Shown in pieces: positions 1-11,685 of a stretch of DNA of 64,000 nucleotides. Source of the DNA: Drosophila pseudoobscura (lineage: Eukaryota; Arthropoda; Insecta; Diptera; Drosophilidae); contig NC_046683.1 in the NCBI RefSeq assembly GCF_009870125.1, positions 6,820,001 to 6,884,000 on the forward strand, written 5' to 3'. The position numbers and the translations under genes are program-made. The notes below the pieces were generated by a model. The model saw only the letters and a program-made list of their open reading frames with translations, did not search any database and had not been told where the DNA came from. The first letter of the stretch is position 1. Each line of letters begins with the position of its first letter.

Positions 1-3000
1 GTTGGGTTTTGCTGCGGGAGGCTTATTTGCATGGATACCCCAGAAAATATATGCACACTGGTATTTATATACATATGTATATATGTTATATATGTCTCTG
101 GGCATATCCTTTGGCGTTGTCCTGTCCGTTTCGCAGACCACTTTTACTTTATTTTTTTGTTTGCTTTTTGCATTGCGACTGCGTGTGGTCCATGTGTGCG
201 TGTGTTCCACATGTGTGTGTGTGTTTGTTTGCAGGACTTTCCTTGCTTAATTTTTCCAACAGTAGAAACTTTTCTTTGATGCAATATGTACAAACGACCC
301 CGGGACCAGCTAACGGCCACCAAAAAGGACCAAATGCGAATAGATGTTGTCCCCCAGAATCGCCCCATCTCCATCACCGCCCCACTCTATATGTGTGTGC
401 CCCAACGTGCCCAAGACCCGCCTCCCGCCTCCCGCCACCCGCCACCCCCCTCGTCATTGGAGTCCACGACTCGACGACGACTCTGCTCGACCCTCACGTA
501 CGAACTTTGGCCATAACAACAACTGTGGCCATTACGATGCTGTGGCACACACATGTAGCGGCGGTGGCGGCGGCGGGTCTCTTGGTCCTTTTGGACATTC
601 CGTGCAGAGGCTCAACCGTTAGCAACCGCCTGCTACCTTGCTCGACCAACCCGCCAACCCGCCAACCCACCAACTCACCAGCAGAGCAACCACCACCACA
701 ATCGCTGGCAGCAGAAGCAGCAGCAGCCGCCATCAAAAAAGGCTTTCAATGGTAGACGAGGGCCGGCCCACCCCACCCACTGCCTCCCCCCTCCAGCCTC
801 TGCTCGACCAGGTCCGTGTCCTCTCGTCCTGTTGTCCGTTCCGTTGCCATGTCGGACAGCAATGGCGATATTTGCTTTCCTTTGGCAGTGCTTTCCGCTA
901 TGGAACAAAATGAAACAAGTGGAAAATGCTGTATGGGATGTAACGACCAAAGGATGCTCCTTACCAAATGATGTTTTTTATAAGGATATAGGATTCATAG
1001 GGATATTCAAGGCAATTTCACTGAGATACTTTGTTCCGATGGTGTGCTGTTCCTAAATGGATTTTATGCAGTATTTTTCTAAGGAAGAAGGGGCTGAAAG
1101 TTAATGCTGATCTGCACCTAAAACCTCCGATGTATTCTCCTATGCTGTATATTTCAATGACTCCAAGACTTTTAAGCTCGGAAGCCCATCCTGTAAAACA
1201 CAATATACTCTTTGGTTATTTTTTTTTTAAGTACAGGGTAGACTCGAAATGAAAGGCAGGGAAAACATTGTGTGGGTGGGGGGAGGAAAGGGAACGACGA
1301 CCGACGGTCGACAGTCAACGGTGGACCGTTCTCCCTGCCTCCACCCTCTCCTCCTTGAATGTGTGTCCGTGGTAGGTGAAAGGGGGGTGGGTGGATGGAA
1401 GGATGGGCGAGAGATGTGTCCTGTCCGCGCGCGCTGCATATGCGGGGTGGATTTTTCGCCATTATTGTAACAATTTTGATCAATGGCCCTATTTTTTGGG
1501 GGACGTTGTCCGCCAACCCAGAGCTAGATGCAGGACCAAAATCATTTGAGGATTCGCATGGTGTTTCCATTGGATTTGCTTCGTTTTTGGTTTCGGGTCC
1601 TGGGTTTGTCCTTCAACTCGTTCGTGGGTCTCTGGCTCCTTACTTCTCGGTGTGGAATATCGACTGTGTCAATTCTTTTGCTAGTATACTTAATGTTTTT
1701 TTTCCCACTAATTTAATCACTAAATAAAAGTCAACTAAATGCTGTTTCTTATAGGATTTTCTTTCTAATTTCTCCACTGAAATCAATGTAAAAAAAGTAA
1801 GCATTTCGGATGGTTGAATGAATTTTCATGGGCCAATTAATTTTCATTTTCCAAGGAAAATGTAGAATATATTTCTGATATTAATATATACATATATTTA
1901 CATATATCTACATATTTACATATATATGGGAATACACAAAAACCCCAAGAGAGAGCAGTATATTATACCTTATTGACATTGTAGAGAGCTCCTATGGTAG
2001 TATTATGCTACTCGTTTAAGATTTTACAGAGTATTATCTAGTCGAATGCTTGAAAGTACGAATCCTTCTAGGGCCAACTTCTTCTTTCCATTTTTTTTCA
2101 TACTTATTTTATTTTTTAATATTTATTTTTGCTGCGTCTGCTACTTTTTAGTCTCTTTTCTCCGCTTCTCTGGCCTACGAAGTGGGAGTGGGTGGTGGAA
2201 GAACGACGCGTGACTGTTATTATTTGTGCTTTGGCCTTATGACCACACTCGCACATGGAGACCAGACCTCTCACCATTGCCCGCCCCCAAAAGGCCACCA
2301 CCCCCCATATGCCACATGTACCCCTCTCCGCCCCGGGCGGGTGGCACATATGTGCGACCACAGGCCATGACAACATTTCGGGCTAATCGAAGTTAACCCT
2401 TGGCTGGCAGTGTCCCTGGGCCTCATCCTCTTGGCTTTGGCAATTTTTTATGCATGGCTCCCGTTTGCCATTCAATTCGTTTCGATTCCTTTTCGATATC
2501 TCCTTTGTTGTTGTTGCTACCCATTAAATTTACGACACAAAACGTAGTCGAGCAAACAGACAAACAAACAAACAAACAAACAGACGGACGGACGGACGGA
2601 CGGACAGAAAAACAAATCGCCGCGTAGGCAAACAAACCAACCGAAAGGGCAAACATTTTTATAAAGTCGCCAACGATGCCAATGAGTGGAGCAGAAGAAA
2701 CGTGAATAAAGGAGGCGCCCACCCACACCCTCACGGCCCCCCCTCAAAGGCGGCAAGAAAATAAAAGAGTTGCTGGGGGGTGTTCGATGGAGCAGCTCTA
2801 AAATGGAGGCAACTGGAACTGGGACTGGGCCACATGTTTGTGGACATTTATGCAAACTTTTCTATACTTATTTTCACTTGGTGGATGTGGATGTGGATGT
2901 CTGGGGGTCTGGGTCCAGTTTGGTATACTTTTTCTATTTGAGAAAGAAGAGTCTGTTTGTGTGAGTTTTTTTTTGGGGGGGTCTGAGGGGGTGCGAGGAC

Positions 3001-3389
3001 TGTGTCTATTTGGTGACTTTTACTCAAATTTGATTTGGATTCGATTTTGGGATTATTGTGGAGAGTGTGAGAAGGGTAATCATGGGGAGGGACAAGCTAT
3101 GGTTGGCAGAAAAGTAGATATAATACATAAAGAAATGTATATTTGTATCTATAATGAAAGATATATACCAAAAAAGAGATATATACAGAAAGAATGAAAG
3201 CTACATAACGAATGATAAATATGGGACTATATGGAACTGTGCGATTTATGGAAAAGGTAAATTAATCTTTTATCTTTTTAAATTCACCATTTATCTTGAG
3301 TTGTACAACAAATAGATTGTGCCCAAAGGTAGACTTCCCAGCGTGCAAAATATTTGGGTTTCTTCCACAGATCACATGATACAAATATT
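1..3389. other. Noncoding stretch, low-complexity rich
   Basis: I see no gene here. The open frames are short, overlap on both strands and translate to compositionally biased peptides. The stretch holds GT-rich tracts (about 186-232), a compound tetranucleotide array near 2551-2608, A/T-rich segments at 1700-2130 and 3100-3300, and C/T-rich tracts. It is downstream of the TXNDC9-like gene, so it is either intergenic or an intron of a gene outside the window. Confidence 0.6.
2551..2608. repeat. Compound tetranucleotide microsatellite
   Basis: A run of AAAC units passes directly into at least four GGAC units. Both are perfect or nearly perfect. This is a compound simple repeat. Tetranucleotide cores of this type also occur inside fly DINE-1/Helitron elements, but I see no element ends here. 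Confidence 0.85.
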
Positions 3390-3465
3390 AACGAGTGAGA
3401 ACGTTGTGACCAGCGGCAAGGAACGCGGCTCTACTTTTATACCCACTGCTCGGCCAGTGCATATG
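3390..3465. repeat. Possible DINE-1/INE-1-like repeat fragment
   Basis: The segment contains TTTTATACCC followed by an ACTGCTCGG stretch. This resembles the TTTTATACCC...ACTCG motif near the start of fly INE-1/DINE-1 elements. Only this short end-like motif is recognisable, and no full element can be delimited. A similar TATACCCTGCACTCG motif lies near 43372. Confidence 0.25.
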
Positions 3466-3861
3466 TAAGCTTTGATTTATATAACTAATGAGTATAATGT
3501 TCAATGGTTTTGGTGGTGTCTAAGTTTCTGGTAGTTGCACTTTTCCTGATGCACAATAACTTTAGGCACATGACAATGGGGACATTCTTTGTCCAAAGCA
3601 CCAATCAGCACTTTCGAATGAGCGAAATATTCAATATTTCAATATTGTTCATAGACAAATACTGAAATCTCGATTTAAAACTGGTGGCTAGTGGTAGGAA
3701 GGTACAAACATCAATCATTAATCGCGTGACGTGAGATTTGTATCCACATCCACATGTCTCCCACATGTCTTATATATCCCTAAACTCTTCGAGTAATGAT
3801 TGCTAGAATAAAGTTAAAGGGTATTCCAGACCGTGCGTATATAGTGCATAATAGCTTAGGC

Positions 3862-3867
3862 TTTATT
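3862..3867 (-). promoter_or_regulatory. Candidate poly(A) signal of the TXNDC9-like gene
   Basis: TTTATT on the plus strand reads AATAAA on the minus strand. It lies about 325 nt downstream of the stop codon of the minus-strand gene ending at 4193. It is the first canonical signal I find in that direction. No GU-rich downstream element was assessed. Confidence 0.4.
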
Positions 3868-3979
3868 AACATCATTTCACAGGATATAGTTAAGATTAAG
3901 GCACTTATAAACCCAAAGAGTGGACTGTCGAGTGGTCGGTGGAGACGATATGTGTAGAGTGTGGGGTGGTGATGAGAGT

Positions 3980-4051
3980 GGGCAGCAGGTGGGGCAGCAG
4001 ATGGGGCAGCAGGTGGGACAGCAGGTGGGGCAGCAGATGGGGCAGCAGCAG
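3980..4051. repeat. 12-bp GGGGCAGCAGRT minisatellite
   Basis: About six head-to-tail copies of a 12-base unit (GGGGCAGCAGGT or GGGGCAGCAGAT) run through this stretch, the last one broken. The GGT and GAT versions alternate partly, which suggests a higher-order duplication of a two-unit block. It lies just beyond the 3' end of the TXNDC9-like coding region, probably within its 3' UTR. Confidence 0.85.
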
Positions 4052-4192
4052 AAGAATGTTCGAAAGCATAGTATTAAACATATATAGGTCTAAAGACGTG
4101 TAAGGTTTTGATTTGTATCATCCGATATGTTTCGTTTGGTGCTTGGAGTGTGGATTTTTGTGTGTGGGTGTGTACGGAATGGATGGCTGCAT

Positions 4193-4915
4193 TTAGTCAT
4201 CCAGATCAATGTCATCGTCATCGGAACCGTTGCCTCCACGTATTGTCTTTTGAGGCTGACTGCTGCGCGGCTTGCGTTTAACATCGGGCGGCTGCATCAG
4301 ATCGCCACTGTACTCGATGACCCCGGAGCGGGCTATGCGCCACTCGAGGATCTCGGTGGAGAAATCGTCGCAGTTGCCCAGGTCGGAAAATCCGACAACA
4401 TAGTCCTTCGTCTTGCTGTCCCTCACGAGTGCAATCGTGGGTATCACCATGATGCGCAGGCGCTGCGTCAGGTATGAGGACTTCTCGGCGTTTATCTTGC
4501 AGAACTTGGCCTCCACGTGCTTAGCGGCCAGGATCTTCAAGTGCATGTCCACAATGCGGCAGCGCACGGTGCTGTCTCTGTAGAAGTGGCACACGAAATT
4601 TGATGAATTTTTGGACACTTCAAAGAACTCCTTCTCGCCAGCCAGCTCCGTGTAGACGCCGTGGCCCTGTGGAAAGAGGCGAACAATCGGATCGGTTAGC
4701 TCCACCGGTGCCGTGCCAGCGCGGCATGAGCCACTCACATTTTTGAGCCACTCCTGTTTCTTGCTGTTCAGGTCCTTCAATTCACGCAGGCGCTGCTCGC
4801 GCAACGCCTTCAGGTCGTCAGAGTCCAGGTTATCCAAGCGGACTATCTGCTCGTCTAGCTGCTGCTCAACCGTCTTGGCCGCATTGACCAATTGATTTTC
4901 CAATGATTTGTCCAT
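4193..4915 (-). CDS. TXNDC9: TXNDC9-like thioredoxin-fold protein, two exons
   Basis: The gene encodes a homologue of thioredoxin domain-containing protein 9, a phosducin-like cytosolic protein. In other eukaryotes it binds the chaperonin CCT/TRiC and modulates actin and tubulin folding. The coding exons are 4739-4915 and 4193-4666, giving 216 residues, close to the human length. Residues 1-59 are a charged, probably helical N-terminus ending in KKQEWLKN. The thioredoxin-like domain follows: [13 protein letters not shown] (about 83-95) replaces the usual CxxC with a single Cys at 95, as the family does, and IPT (134-136) carries the cis-proline. The C-terminus is basic and then acidic, with [12 protein letters not shown] near the end. 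The start is the ATG at 4915, which aligns with the family N-terminus. Reading straight through is also open, but the extra 24 residues match no family member. I do not recall the fly gene name. Confidence 0.93.
   Translation of the reverse strand: MDKSLENQLVNAAKTVEQQLDEQIVRLDNLDSDDLKALREQRLRELKDLNSKKQEWLKNVSGSCRAGTAPVELTDPIVRLFPQGHGVYTELAGEKEFFEVSKNSSNFVCHFYRDSTVRCRIVDMHLKILAAKHVEAKFCKINAEKSSYLTQRLRIMVIPTIALVRDSKTKDYVVGFSDLGNCDDFSTEILEWRIARSGVIEYSGDLMQPPDVKRKPRSSQPQKTIRGGNGSDDDDIDLDD
4667..4738 (-). other. 72-nt intron of the TXNDC9-like gene
   Basis: On the minus strand the intron begins GTGAGTGG and ends CTTTCCACAG. It sits in phase 0 between LKN and GHGVYTE, exactly where the family protein is continuous (EWL-K-GHGEY in human). 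Its length is a multiple of three and it has no in-frame stop, so a naive open reading frame runs through it. Splicing is favoured because the junction restores the family sequence. Confidence 0.9.
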
Positions 4916-5173
4916 GGCTGTATGGTGTATCTAGCCGTCCAGATAGGAAAAACTTTCGAAATTCGTAATTCAGAAATCAGATTTTAATGATTTAAAGATG
5001 ATACAAGCGTAGGGTTTTCGACTCAATACACATGAAACTGTTACGACCTAATAATGAACGAATACTTGATAGAAACAAAAGACAGTTTATGGTATACCGA
5101 AAAGCTATACAGAAATTTATGAAGTTAAAAGAAATGATAATGCTGCCGATTTCTAATTCAGGAGTGCTCTTCT

Positions 5174-5347
5174 ATGGGAACATATGTACATTTCCGTATT
5201 CGTCTTTTACCTCTTAATTCTTTATCTACCAACCAGCACGATAATGCAGGTACTACCCCTACCTTAAGCCGCCTCATCAATGAACAGATCACCAAGGAAC
5301 AGATGTTGCTAGCCGGCATATCGTCGCCCAATGAAATTCGTATATAA
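5174..5347 (+). CDS. Weak candidate: short ORF or terminal exon
   Basis: An open frame of 57 codons starts at an ATG (5174) and ends at a TAA (5345-5347). Its second half, from about 5240, reads like ordinary protein (for example LSRLINEQITKEQMLLAGIS) with mixed codon use, unlike the low-complexity frames around it. A pyrimidine-rich run ending in ACCAACCAG at about 5237 could be a splice acceptor opening a terminal exon, and AATAAA follows at about 5377. I do not recognise the peptide, and no upstream partner exon is evident. It may be a relic or chance. Confidence 0.2.
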   Translation: MGTYVHFRIRLLPLNSLSTNQHDNAGTTPTLSRLINEQITKEQMLLAGISSPNEIRI

Positions 5348-6852
5348 AATTACCAAAAAAAAACAAATGAAAACAAATAAAAATTGCCCAACAAGGTGCA
5401 AATTAAATGAATTCAAATAACGACTGTGGTTGGCGACACCGACTGAAGGGATACACGTATATAACACCGGTACCAGTGCCCGTATAGGGGGTACAGGGAG
5501 TCCGAAGTAGAGCAAAAGGAACGCCGGTTCAGTACACATATTGGATAGGGAAAAACACGCAGATGTCTTTAAAAGCGACTTTTTCATATCACACACATAA
5601 ATACTCGCGAGTGCACACCCATACAGATGAATAGGCCGCCCAAGCGAGTCCTGCTCGTCGCTGTCCTATCTGTCCATTCGGAGGTAATATCTGGTTGGAA
5701 GTATATTCGCTAGAAGATGCGGTTTGGCTTACAACATGTTAGGATATGATATGTGAAGGAATAATGTGATCCATGGAAGCTTTTTTAGCGGTCTCTGCTG
5801 CCATTCTCTACAACTAAATATATATGGTAAATATGAGGCAGCGCCCCACAATCATTATGCATATCTGTCTGGCCACTTGGACCACTTGTTAGTGCAGTCA
5901 TATCACTTCTATTATAATATAAAATATAGTTATATTCATATAACTAATAAACCTTATATATATATTGCTAAATCATCCTAAACTTGGGATTCCTTTACTA
6001 AGCGATCACTACTATCCATTTGTTAAGGCTATCTTTATATTTTTGTTCCTACGGCATTCTTAGCTATCCTTCTATACAAGGCTCATATATATCACTTCAC
6101 AACTTTGGAGGAATCGCTGCCGTATTTACCACAATAATATTATCATCTATAGAGTCTTCAGTGCTTCTTATTCCAATATAATTTCAGGGTATCTAACCCT
6201 TCGTTCTGGCTGAAGTTGAGGATGGGTCGCTTCTTGTTTTTGAATAAATGAAAAATTTGTAAACGTTCGCGATCTCATATGACGAAACGGGACATGCAAA
6301 CTACAAAGGAAACAGCAACAACAGCAGTGTGGCAGGAACATGAGGGCCATTTCCACTACACCACGTGCGTGTCTCTGCCTCTGCCGCTCCCTCTATCTGT
6401 GTGTGTGTGTGTGTGCCACCAGATTGCCGCAAGGTAAAAAAAGTGCACACAAAATCAACGCGACGCGCCTGGCCCTCTCATCGTATCTCCTATGTCCTGT
6501 GCGTCCTGTATCTGAAACCGAGCCCAAGCCCAAGCCCAAGTCCATGTCCTGTGTGTCCTCTATATGTGCGTACGAGTATTTCATTCTTCTGCTCCTTTTT
6601 TACATTTTTTCATTTTTTGCATATCACAGAGGGGTTGGGGTGCGCGGTGCGCGGTGCGGCATCATCGAGGGGTTGGAATCATCATTTGAATAATTCGACA
6701 TTTGCGGCGGCCGTCGAGTCCTGGCCTAGTCCCCGTGTCCCCGTGTCCCCGAGTTCCGCTTCCACCTTTGATTTCCACCTTTCCACGCGCCACAGCCGCG
6801 CATCGAATGACGAAAATTTCGTAATAAATAAATAATCCTTTTCCCTGTGTGC

Positions 6853-6872
6853 GTGTGTGTGTGTGTGTGTGT
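6853..6872. repeat. (GT)n microsatellite
   Basis: Ten uninterrupted GT units. Confidence 0.95.
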
Positions 6873-7841
6873 GGAAAAACTATGCCACGAAGCAAACATC
6901 AAGCGGCGCGGGGAAAATTTGCTCGCAATTTGAAATTATGGATGAAAAGAAATGAGGCCATGCAAATGTATGTAGATACAATATGGGTATTAAGGGGTTG
7001 CCTTGTGTCTGGGGTTGGGGACGGGATGGGTATTGGGATTGGGATTGAGAAGAGTAGGGTAGGCGCCGGGGGTGAAGGTGATCCATGGGCCAATATACAT
7101 ATGTGTGTGCCGCTCGGTTTAAGCCGAAACCAAAATCGAAAGCGAAATTTATCCAAAAGGCAACGGCAACACCTGGCCACCATCGGCAATCGATATCGCG
7201 TGTCCTCGTCGTCGTATTGCCGGCTTTTGTGGACAGTTGCTATCGGACGAGGTTCGTCTTTGGCCAAGGACTGGAGGTGGGGAGTGGTGGGGGGAGTGGG
7301 CATCAACAGCAAGGCTGTGGAGGGCTGAAGTTCCGCTGTAATCTGCTCTACTTGAGAGCAAAACGAGATGCAAACAGGTTGAGGAGCCCCAAACTTTTTC
7401 AACCTTTCACATCAGATTCTGATGATCCTTTCAATATTATAATCAAAGCTGGACGGAGCTTAAAAATTTTAATCGCTTACTTCTACGCTATTCAAATCAT
7501 ATGAAAGGTCAAAAAAATAGTCTCACTATTTATATCGGCCTCAAAAGGTTTTTTACTCTTCCTCTCGTGGACTTTCTCTCAGTGTAATCAACATTAGCAT
7601 CGTTAAATATGTGTATTTGATAATATTTTTTTTAAAAATTCATTTCCATTCCGCCCATTGGCGTCCCTTCGTTTCAACCCTTGTGCAAAAAAAGAAAAAC
7701 CAAAATCAGAGACAATTTGCCTGTTGTGCCATTTTTTAATTTTTCGCATTTTTTTTGTCATTGTCCGCCTGCCATCCTGCGCCCCAGGACAACCCTCTAA
7801 GCCCTTAACCCTTTTCCCACCCATTTTCCACGTCCCAGAAC

Positions 7842-7862
7842 CACACACACACACACACACAC
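7842..7862. repeat. (CA)n microsatellite
   Basis: About ten CA units, followed by further imperfect CA units to about 7870. Confidence 0.95.
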
Positions 7863-8270
7863 AGACACACCCCACCCCACACGCAAAACCAATTGCAAAT
7901 GCAATTGCAGTTTCGTCAATGTGCCGGAAAATGCACAGCAGCAGCCCAAAAACCCAAAATCCCGAAATTCGAAATCCCAAATCCATCATGAGGTGTGCGT
8001 ACAGTCATCATATCCTTCCACTCTCTCAGCTCTGCTGCTGTTTTGTGTCCTTATCCGATCCGATTTCGCTCAACTCATTAACCACTTGACTAATTGCTGA
8101 TTTTCCTGCTCCGAATCCGGATCCGGCTGCGGCTATTGCTACGTCTGCGTCTGCGTCTGCGTCTCCTTCTCCTGCTCCTGTCTGGAGGATAACTCAAATG
8201 TAATTTCCTGTATTTTCCCCTTTTTTTTGCCCTGCACTTTTGACCCAAAAGATAGACAGAAAGACACACC

Positions 8271-8290
8271 GAGAGAGAGAGAGAGAGAGA
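8271..8290. repeat. (GA)n microsatellite
   Basis: Ten GA units. On a fly X chromosome, GA tracts can also serve as GAGA-factor or dosage-compensation recognition elements. That role is inference only. Confidence 0.95.
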
Positions 8291-9312
8291 TCACAATGGG
8301 ATAATTGCGAATCGGGTATTGGCGCCTTATCGCATTACACGGGCTCCTCACTCAATTGTCCTCAGAGTCCAATGTTGTGGCATTAATCGCTCCCTTCACA
8401 CCTTAACAATACCGCAAAAAGTTGCCCAGCATCCCAGCAACAAAAACATCCTCATATTCACACGCACTTTGAACCCTGATCCACTCTGAACAGAAGAGAA
8501 ACCAGTAGTAAGGACAGTAGATGGATAGGAATAGGATGGTCCCTCTCGGTCCAGGGGCCAGCATCCCCTAACCTTTCGCACCAACAGTTTTTGGTGTAAA
8601 AAACCAAGTTTTTGACATTAAACTGCAAACATGATGTTGTTATATAATACACATAATTGCTCGACTCAAATGCGGTGGAATGAGAGCAGCAACAGCATCA
8701 TTCATTGGCTTATTGCGGGGCCCAAAAGTCAAGGACCCTTGAAATTATCTGAAAAATCCCTTTTTTCCCTCCTGCTCCTGTGCCTGGATTCTGGATTCTG
8801 GGGTCCTGTGTCTGACACACAGAGGGAGAGAGTGAGTAAGAGAGAGAGAGCGCGAGAGCATCGTTTCAGTGTTTTCATTTATTATTTTTCCACCAATTTT
8901 TTGTCCTTTTTTTTTGGGTGTTTTGTTGCTCATAAATTGCCGCTAAATGGGTAGATGAACGGCGCCGGGGGGATGCTGCTGGCTGGGCCTGTCATTGGTT
9001 TGTTTAGGGTTTGATGTGTCAATATTTGACAGATCAAATTGATATTTATACGTTTATGGTATAATACTCGCACTCGCACTCGCACGGACTTGACTCCCTC
9101 TCCCTATCCGTTTCGAATGGTGTGTTTTGGCAGCGACTACTTAGAGCTGACTAATTGGTTGATTAATGAATTGGCTCGAATTATAGGCGCTTATTACGTG
9201 CCGAGTGGACAATGGGGGTCACTCCGGGTCTGGGGGTCAATCCACATCCCAATAGCCATTGATTAGTGAGGGAGGTTAATGACCGACTCCATCGATGACC
9301 GATCTATGTGGG

Positions 9313-9516
9313 CCTATTGATTGACTCTGAATTTGGAGAGTTGGAAGACCCAGATGCGGTCTTATAGTCTTATAGGTAACCCCGAATGGTATACCATGAA
9401 ATTGCATTCTTAATCCATCGATGGCTATGGGGTTTTGTCTATTGATTGTCTATGAAGTTTGAGAGTCTGGTGACCCAAATCGGTGTGGGTGACTTCGAAT
9501 GGTATACCATGGAATA
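9313..9516. repeat. Diverged local duplication, two copies
   Basis: Copy 1 (9313-9402) and copy 2 (9439-9516) both begin CTATTGATTG. They share a central GAGAGT...GACCCA segment and end with CGAATGGTATACCATG. The copies differ by small indels and substitutions and are about 126 bp apart start to start. No coding potential is apparent. Confidence 0.75.
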
Positions 9517-11527
9517 GGATTAACAATGGGTGGCTAATAGTTATATTTTCCACAATGTTTTACTACATTTAAAAAAAAAATAAGAACTAATTTCCAACTT
9601 AAGTAATGATCTTTGAAATATGTTTAATGCTGAAGTTCGGCGCCTTTGAGAACTTTATGAAATTTTGCTTGCAATAACTTGCAATGCATTTTTCAGATCT
9701 CAGTGATTTTCCGATTTCAATACTATCATATACTCTTGAGAAGTTCACGCAATCCTTTCGAGAGCTAAGCCCATAGTTTTTTTGGTCCGATTGTGGATCA
9801 ATCATCTCGTTAGGGGATTGCGCCTGCTAGGGCATTGTCTGCTCGAGGGCTTTTATCCTGCATTCCTGCCTTCGGCGGAGGCACAGCTGGCGGAGGACCA
9901 CAGGCAAAGGACCCCTCGCTGAGGGATGACGCCTCTGTCGTGGTCTGCAGCCTCCGTTATCCTTCAAGGATCTCCCTCTCTGTTCTTTTTGCTGGAAAAG
10001 AAGGCGCCCGCTCCGCACCGCACCGCTCCGGCCTGGCAACTGTTACCTTTCCCTCCTTTCCGAACGGTACCTAATCATTATAAATTATGGATGTGGCCTC
10101 GAAAGGGGTTAACAACTTTCTCACGATCTATAAAAAATGAAAAGGGAAAATGAAAATCCATTAAAATGTTTCCTCTCGGATCGTCTCCGAATGGGATGCG
10201 ATGCTTTTTTAGGGTGGGGTCTAGCGCGAATGTCTTGTGCAATAATTCTTTTGATACGTCTTCGATCCTCCCTCCCCTCTTTCCTGCTTCCTTTTTGGCC
10301 GATGTAACGGATTTTATCTTTGCCCCTTTTCTCAAGACGCAATCGAAGGATCGACATGTCGGAACCCATTTAACTGGCGTTCGACAAATGGCAAAAAAGT
10401 GTTTTTCCCGTGTCTGTCACTAGGATTTATGATCAAATTCAAGAGTGGGTTCGCTGTCGGTTCGTCCTTAGAGTTGGAAGACAGATCCGATCCACCCTGG
10501 AGTCATCAAGTTCGGTATGTTTTCACATTCGAATCCAGAGCACTTGTACCATTCCCCACAAATCAGAATGTTTTTTCGGTTTGATTTCCACACCCATTCC
10601 TCGACGCCGCGACGTCGTCGTTTGCTCGGCAACTTTTCCTATTTACAGTTGTTTGTTTATCGTATTTATTCTCTCTATTATTAGGTACAATTATTATTAT
10701 TATTGGCATATGTGTTGTCTGGCTATATGTCTCCCTGACTGTCTGGCTGTCTGTCTGCCTGTGAGTGCAGCATCGGAAAAGTGTACAATTTCATTTATGG
10801 TCTGGGTCCTGTCCCTTTCGTCCTACGTTGACACCCACCCGCCCACAATGTCCTTGTCCTTGCAGTCGTTTGCCAGAATTTAGCCGCCAATGTAACAAAC
10901 GCAATGGAGAAAATGGAGGAAAAAATAAAGAGAAGGGCAATGGGCGATGGGCGATGGGAAACAGCAGCGGGAAAAAGCCGGAGAAAAGTTCCAAATGAAG
11001 ACGGACCTGGATCTGAAGGAGAGCGAACCATGTAATGTGGATAACATTTCAGGAGGAGGCAGGACATCACCATCAGCAACAACAACAATACTTGCAGGAG
11101 CAAAAAGGAGCATCGGGAGCAGCGTGAGCAGCAGAGGCAGAAGCAAGAACGGGACTTGGCGATGAAGTTGCTACGGAAATTCGTTATTGTGTTACCACAG
11201 GCGATGTGTCTGTGTCCCAGTGTTGTCGCATCCCCATGCCCCCCATGCGGCATCCCCATCCACATCCACAGTCCGTTTCAGTTCTAATAACAACGACGCA
11301 CAGTGGGCCGAAAAAAGAGAGAAGGGGGTACAAACCAGTGCCCAGTGACCTGTGTGCATAACCAAGATTTTAACCTGTAATTAGATAACGATTAGAAATA
11401 TCAAAGTTGATTTTACTTAGGCCTTTGTGATGATATTTCTTAGATTAATCAATTCTGATGAATAAACGATTATATATCGATTAGATCTTGATGATATGTA
11501 GCTAATTTGTTGCATTTTCTTATGCTT
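9517..11527. other. Noncoding stretch
   Basis: No recognisable gene. About 9800-10640 is freer of simple repeats and richer in CpG than its flanks. It could be old mobile-element sequence, but no family is recognisable from the translated frames. The rest is ordinary intergenic or intronic sequence. Confidence 0.5.
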
Positions 11528-11685
11528 CTGACGCTGCTCCTTGCCGGATCATCTTCTGCGAGTAGGAGAAGCCATACGAAATTCAATTATTTATCAATAA
11601 ATTATCGATCATGGAAAGTTATTTTGTGAAACTAAGGTCCTTACGCTGCTCTTTGGTGACTTTGCTCTTGTGAGTAGAAGAACCC
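11528..11685. repeat. Diverged local duplication near 11.5-11.7 kb
   Basis: Segments 11528-11574 and 11640-11685 align end to end. Both contain an ACGCTGCTC block, then a TCTTSTG-GAGTAG-AGAA block ending in CCA. Identity is roughly 70 percent by eye. A GC-rich run with several GACGC/GCGAC words follows at 11700-11800. Confidence 0.5.

Larger units (their letters stand above)
5348..9312. other. Noncoding stretch
   Basis: I can support no gene here. The stretch is A/T-rich to 6300, then rich in simple repeats: GT arrays at about 6403 and 6853-6872, a CA array at 7842-7862 and a GA array at 8271-8290. A 19-codon piece at 5627-5683 (MNRPPKRVLLVAVLSVHSE followed by GTAATA) looks like a signal-peptide exon with a donor site. 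No continuation was found, so it is not annotated as a gene. Confidence 0.55.

Noticed and set aside
9..755. 248-codon plus-strand frame
   Set aside because: It begins at a non-ATG codon and is built on TATATG, TGTG and CCG tracts. No protein family is recognisable.
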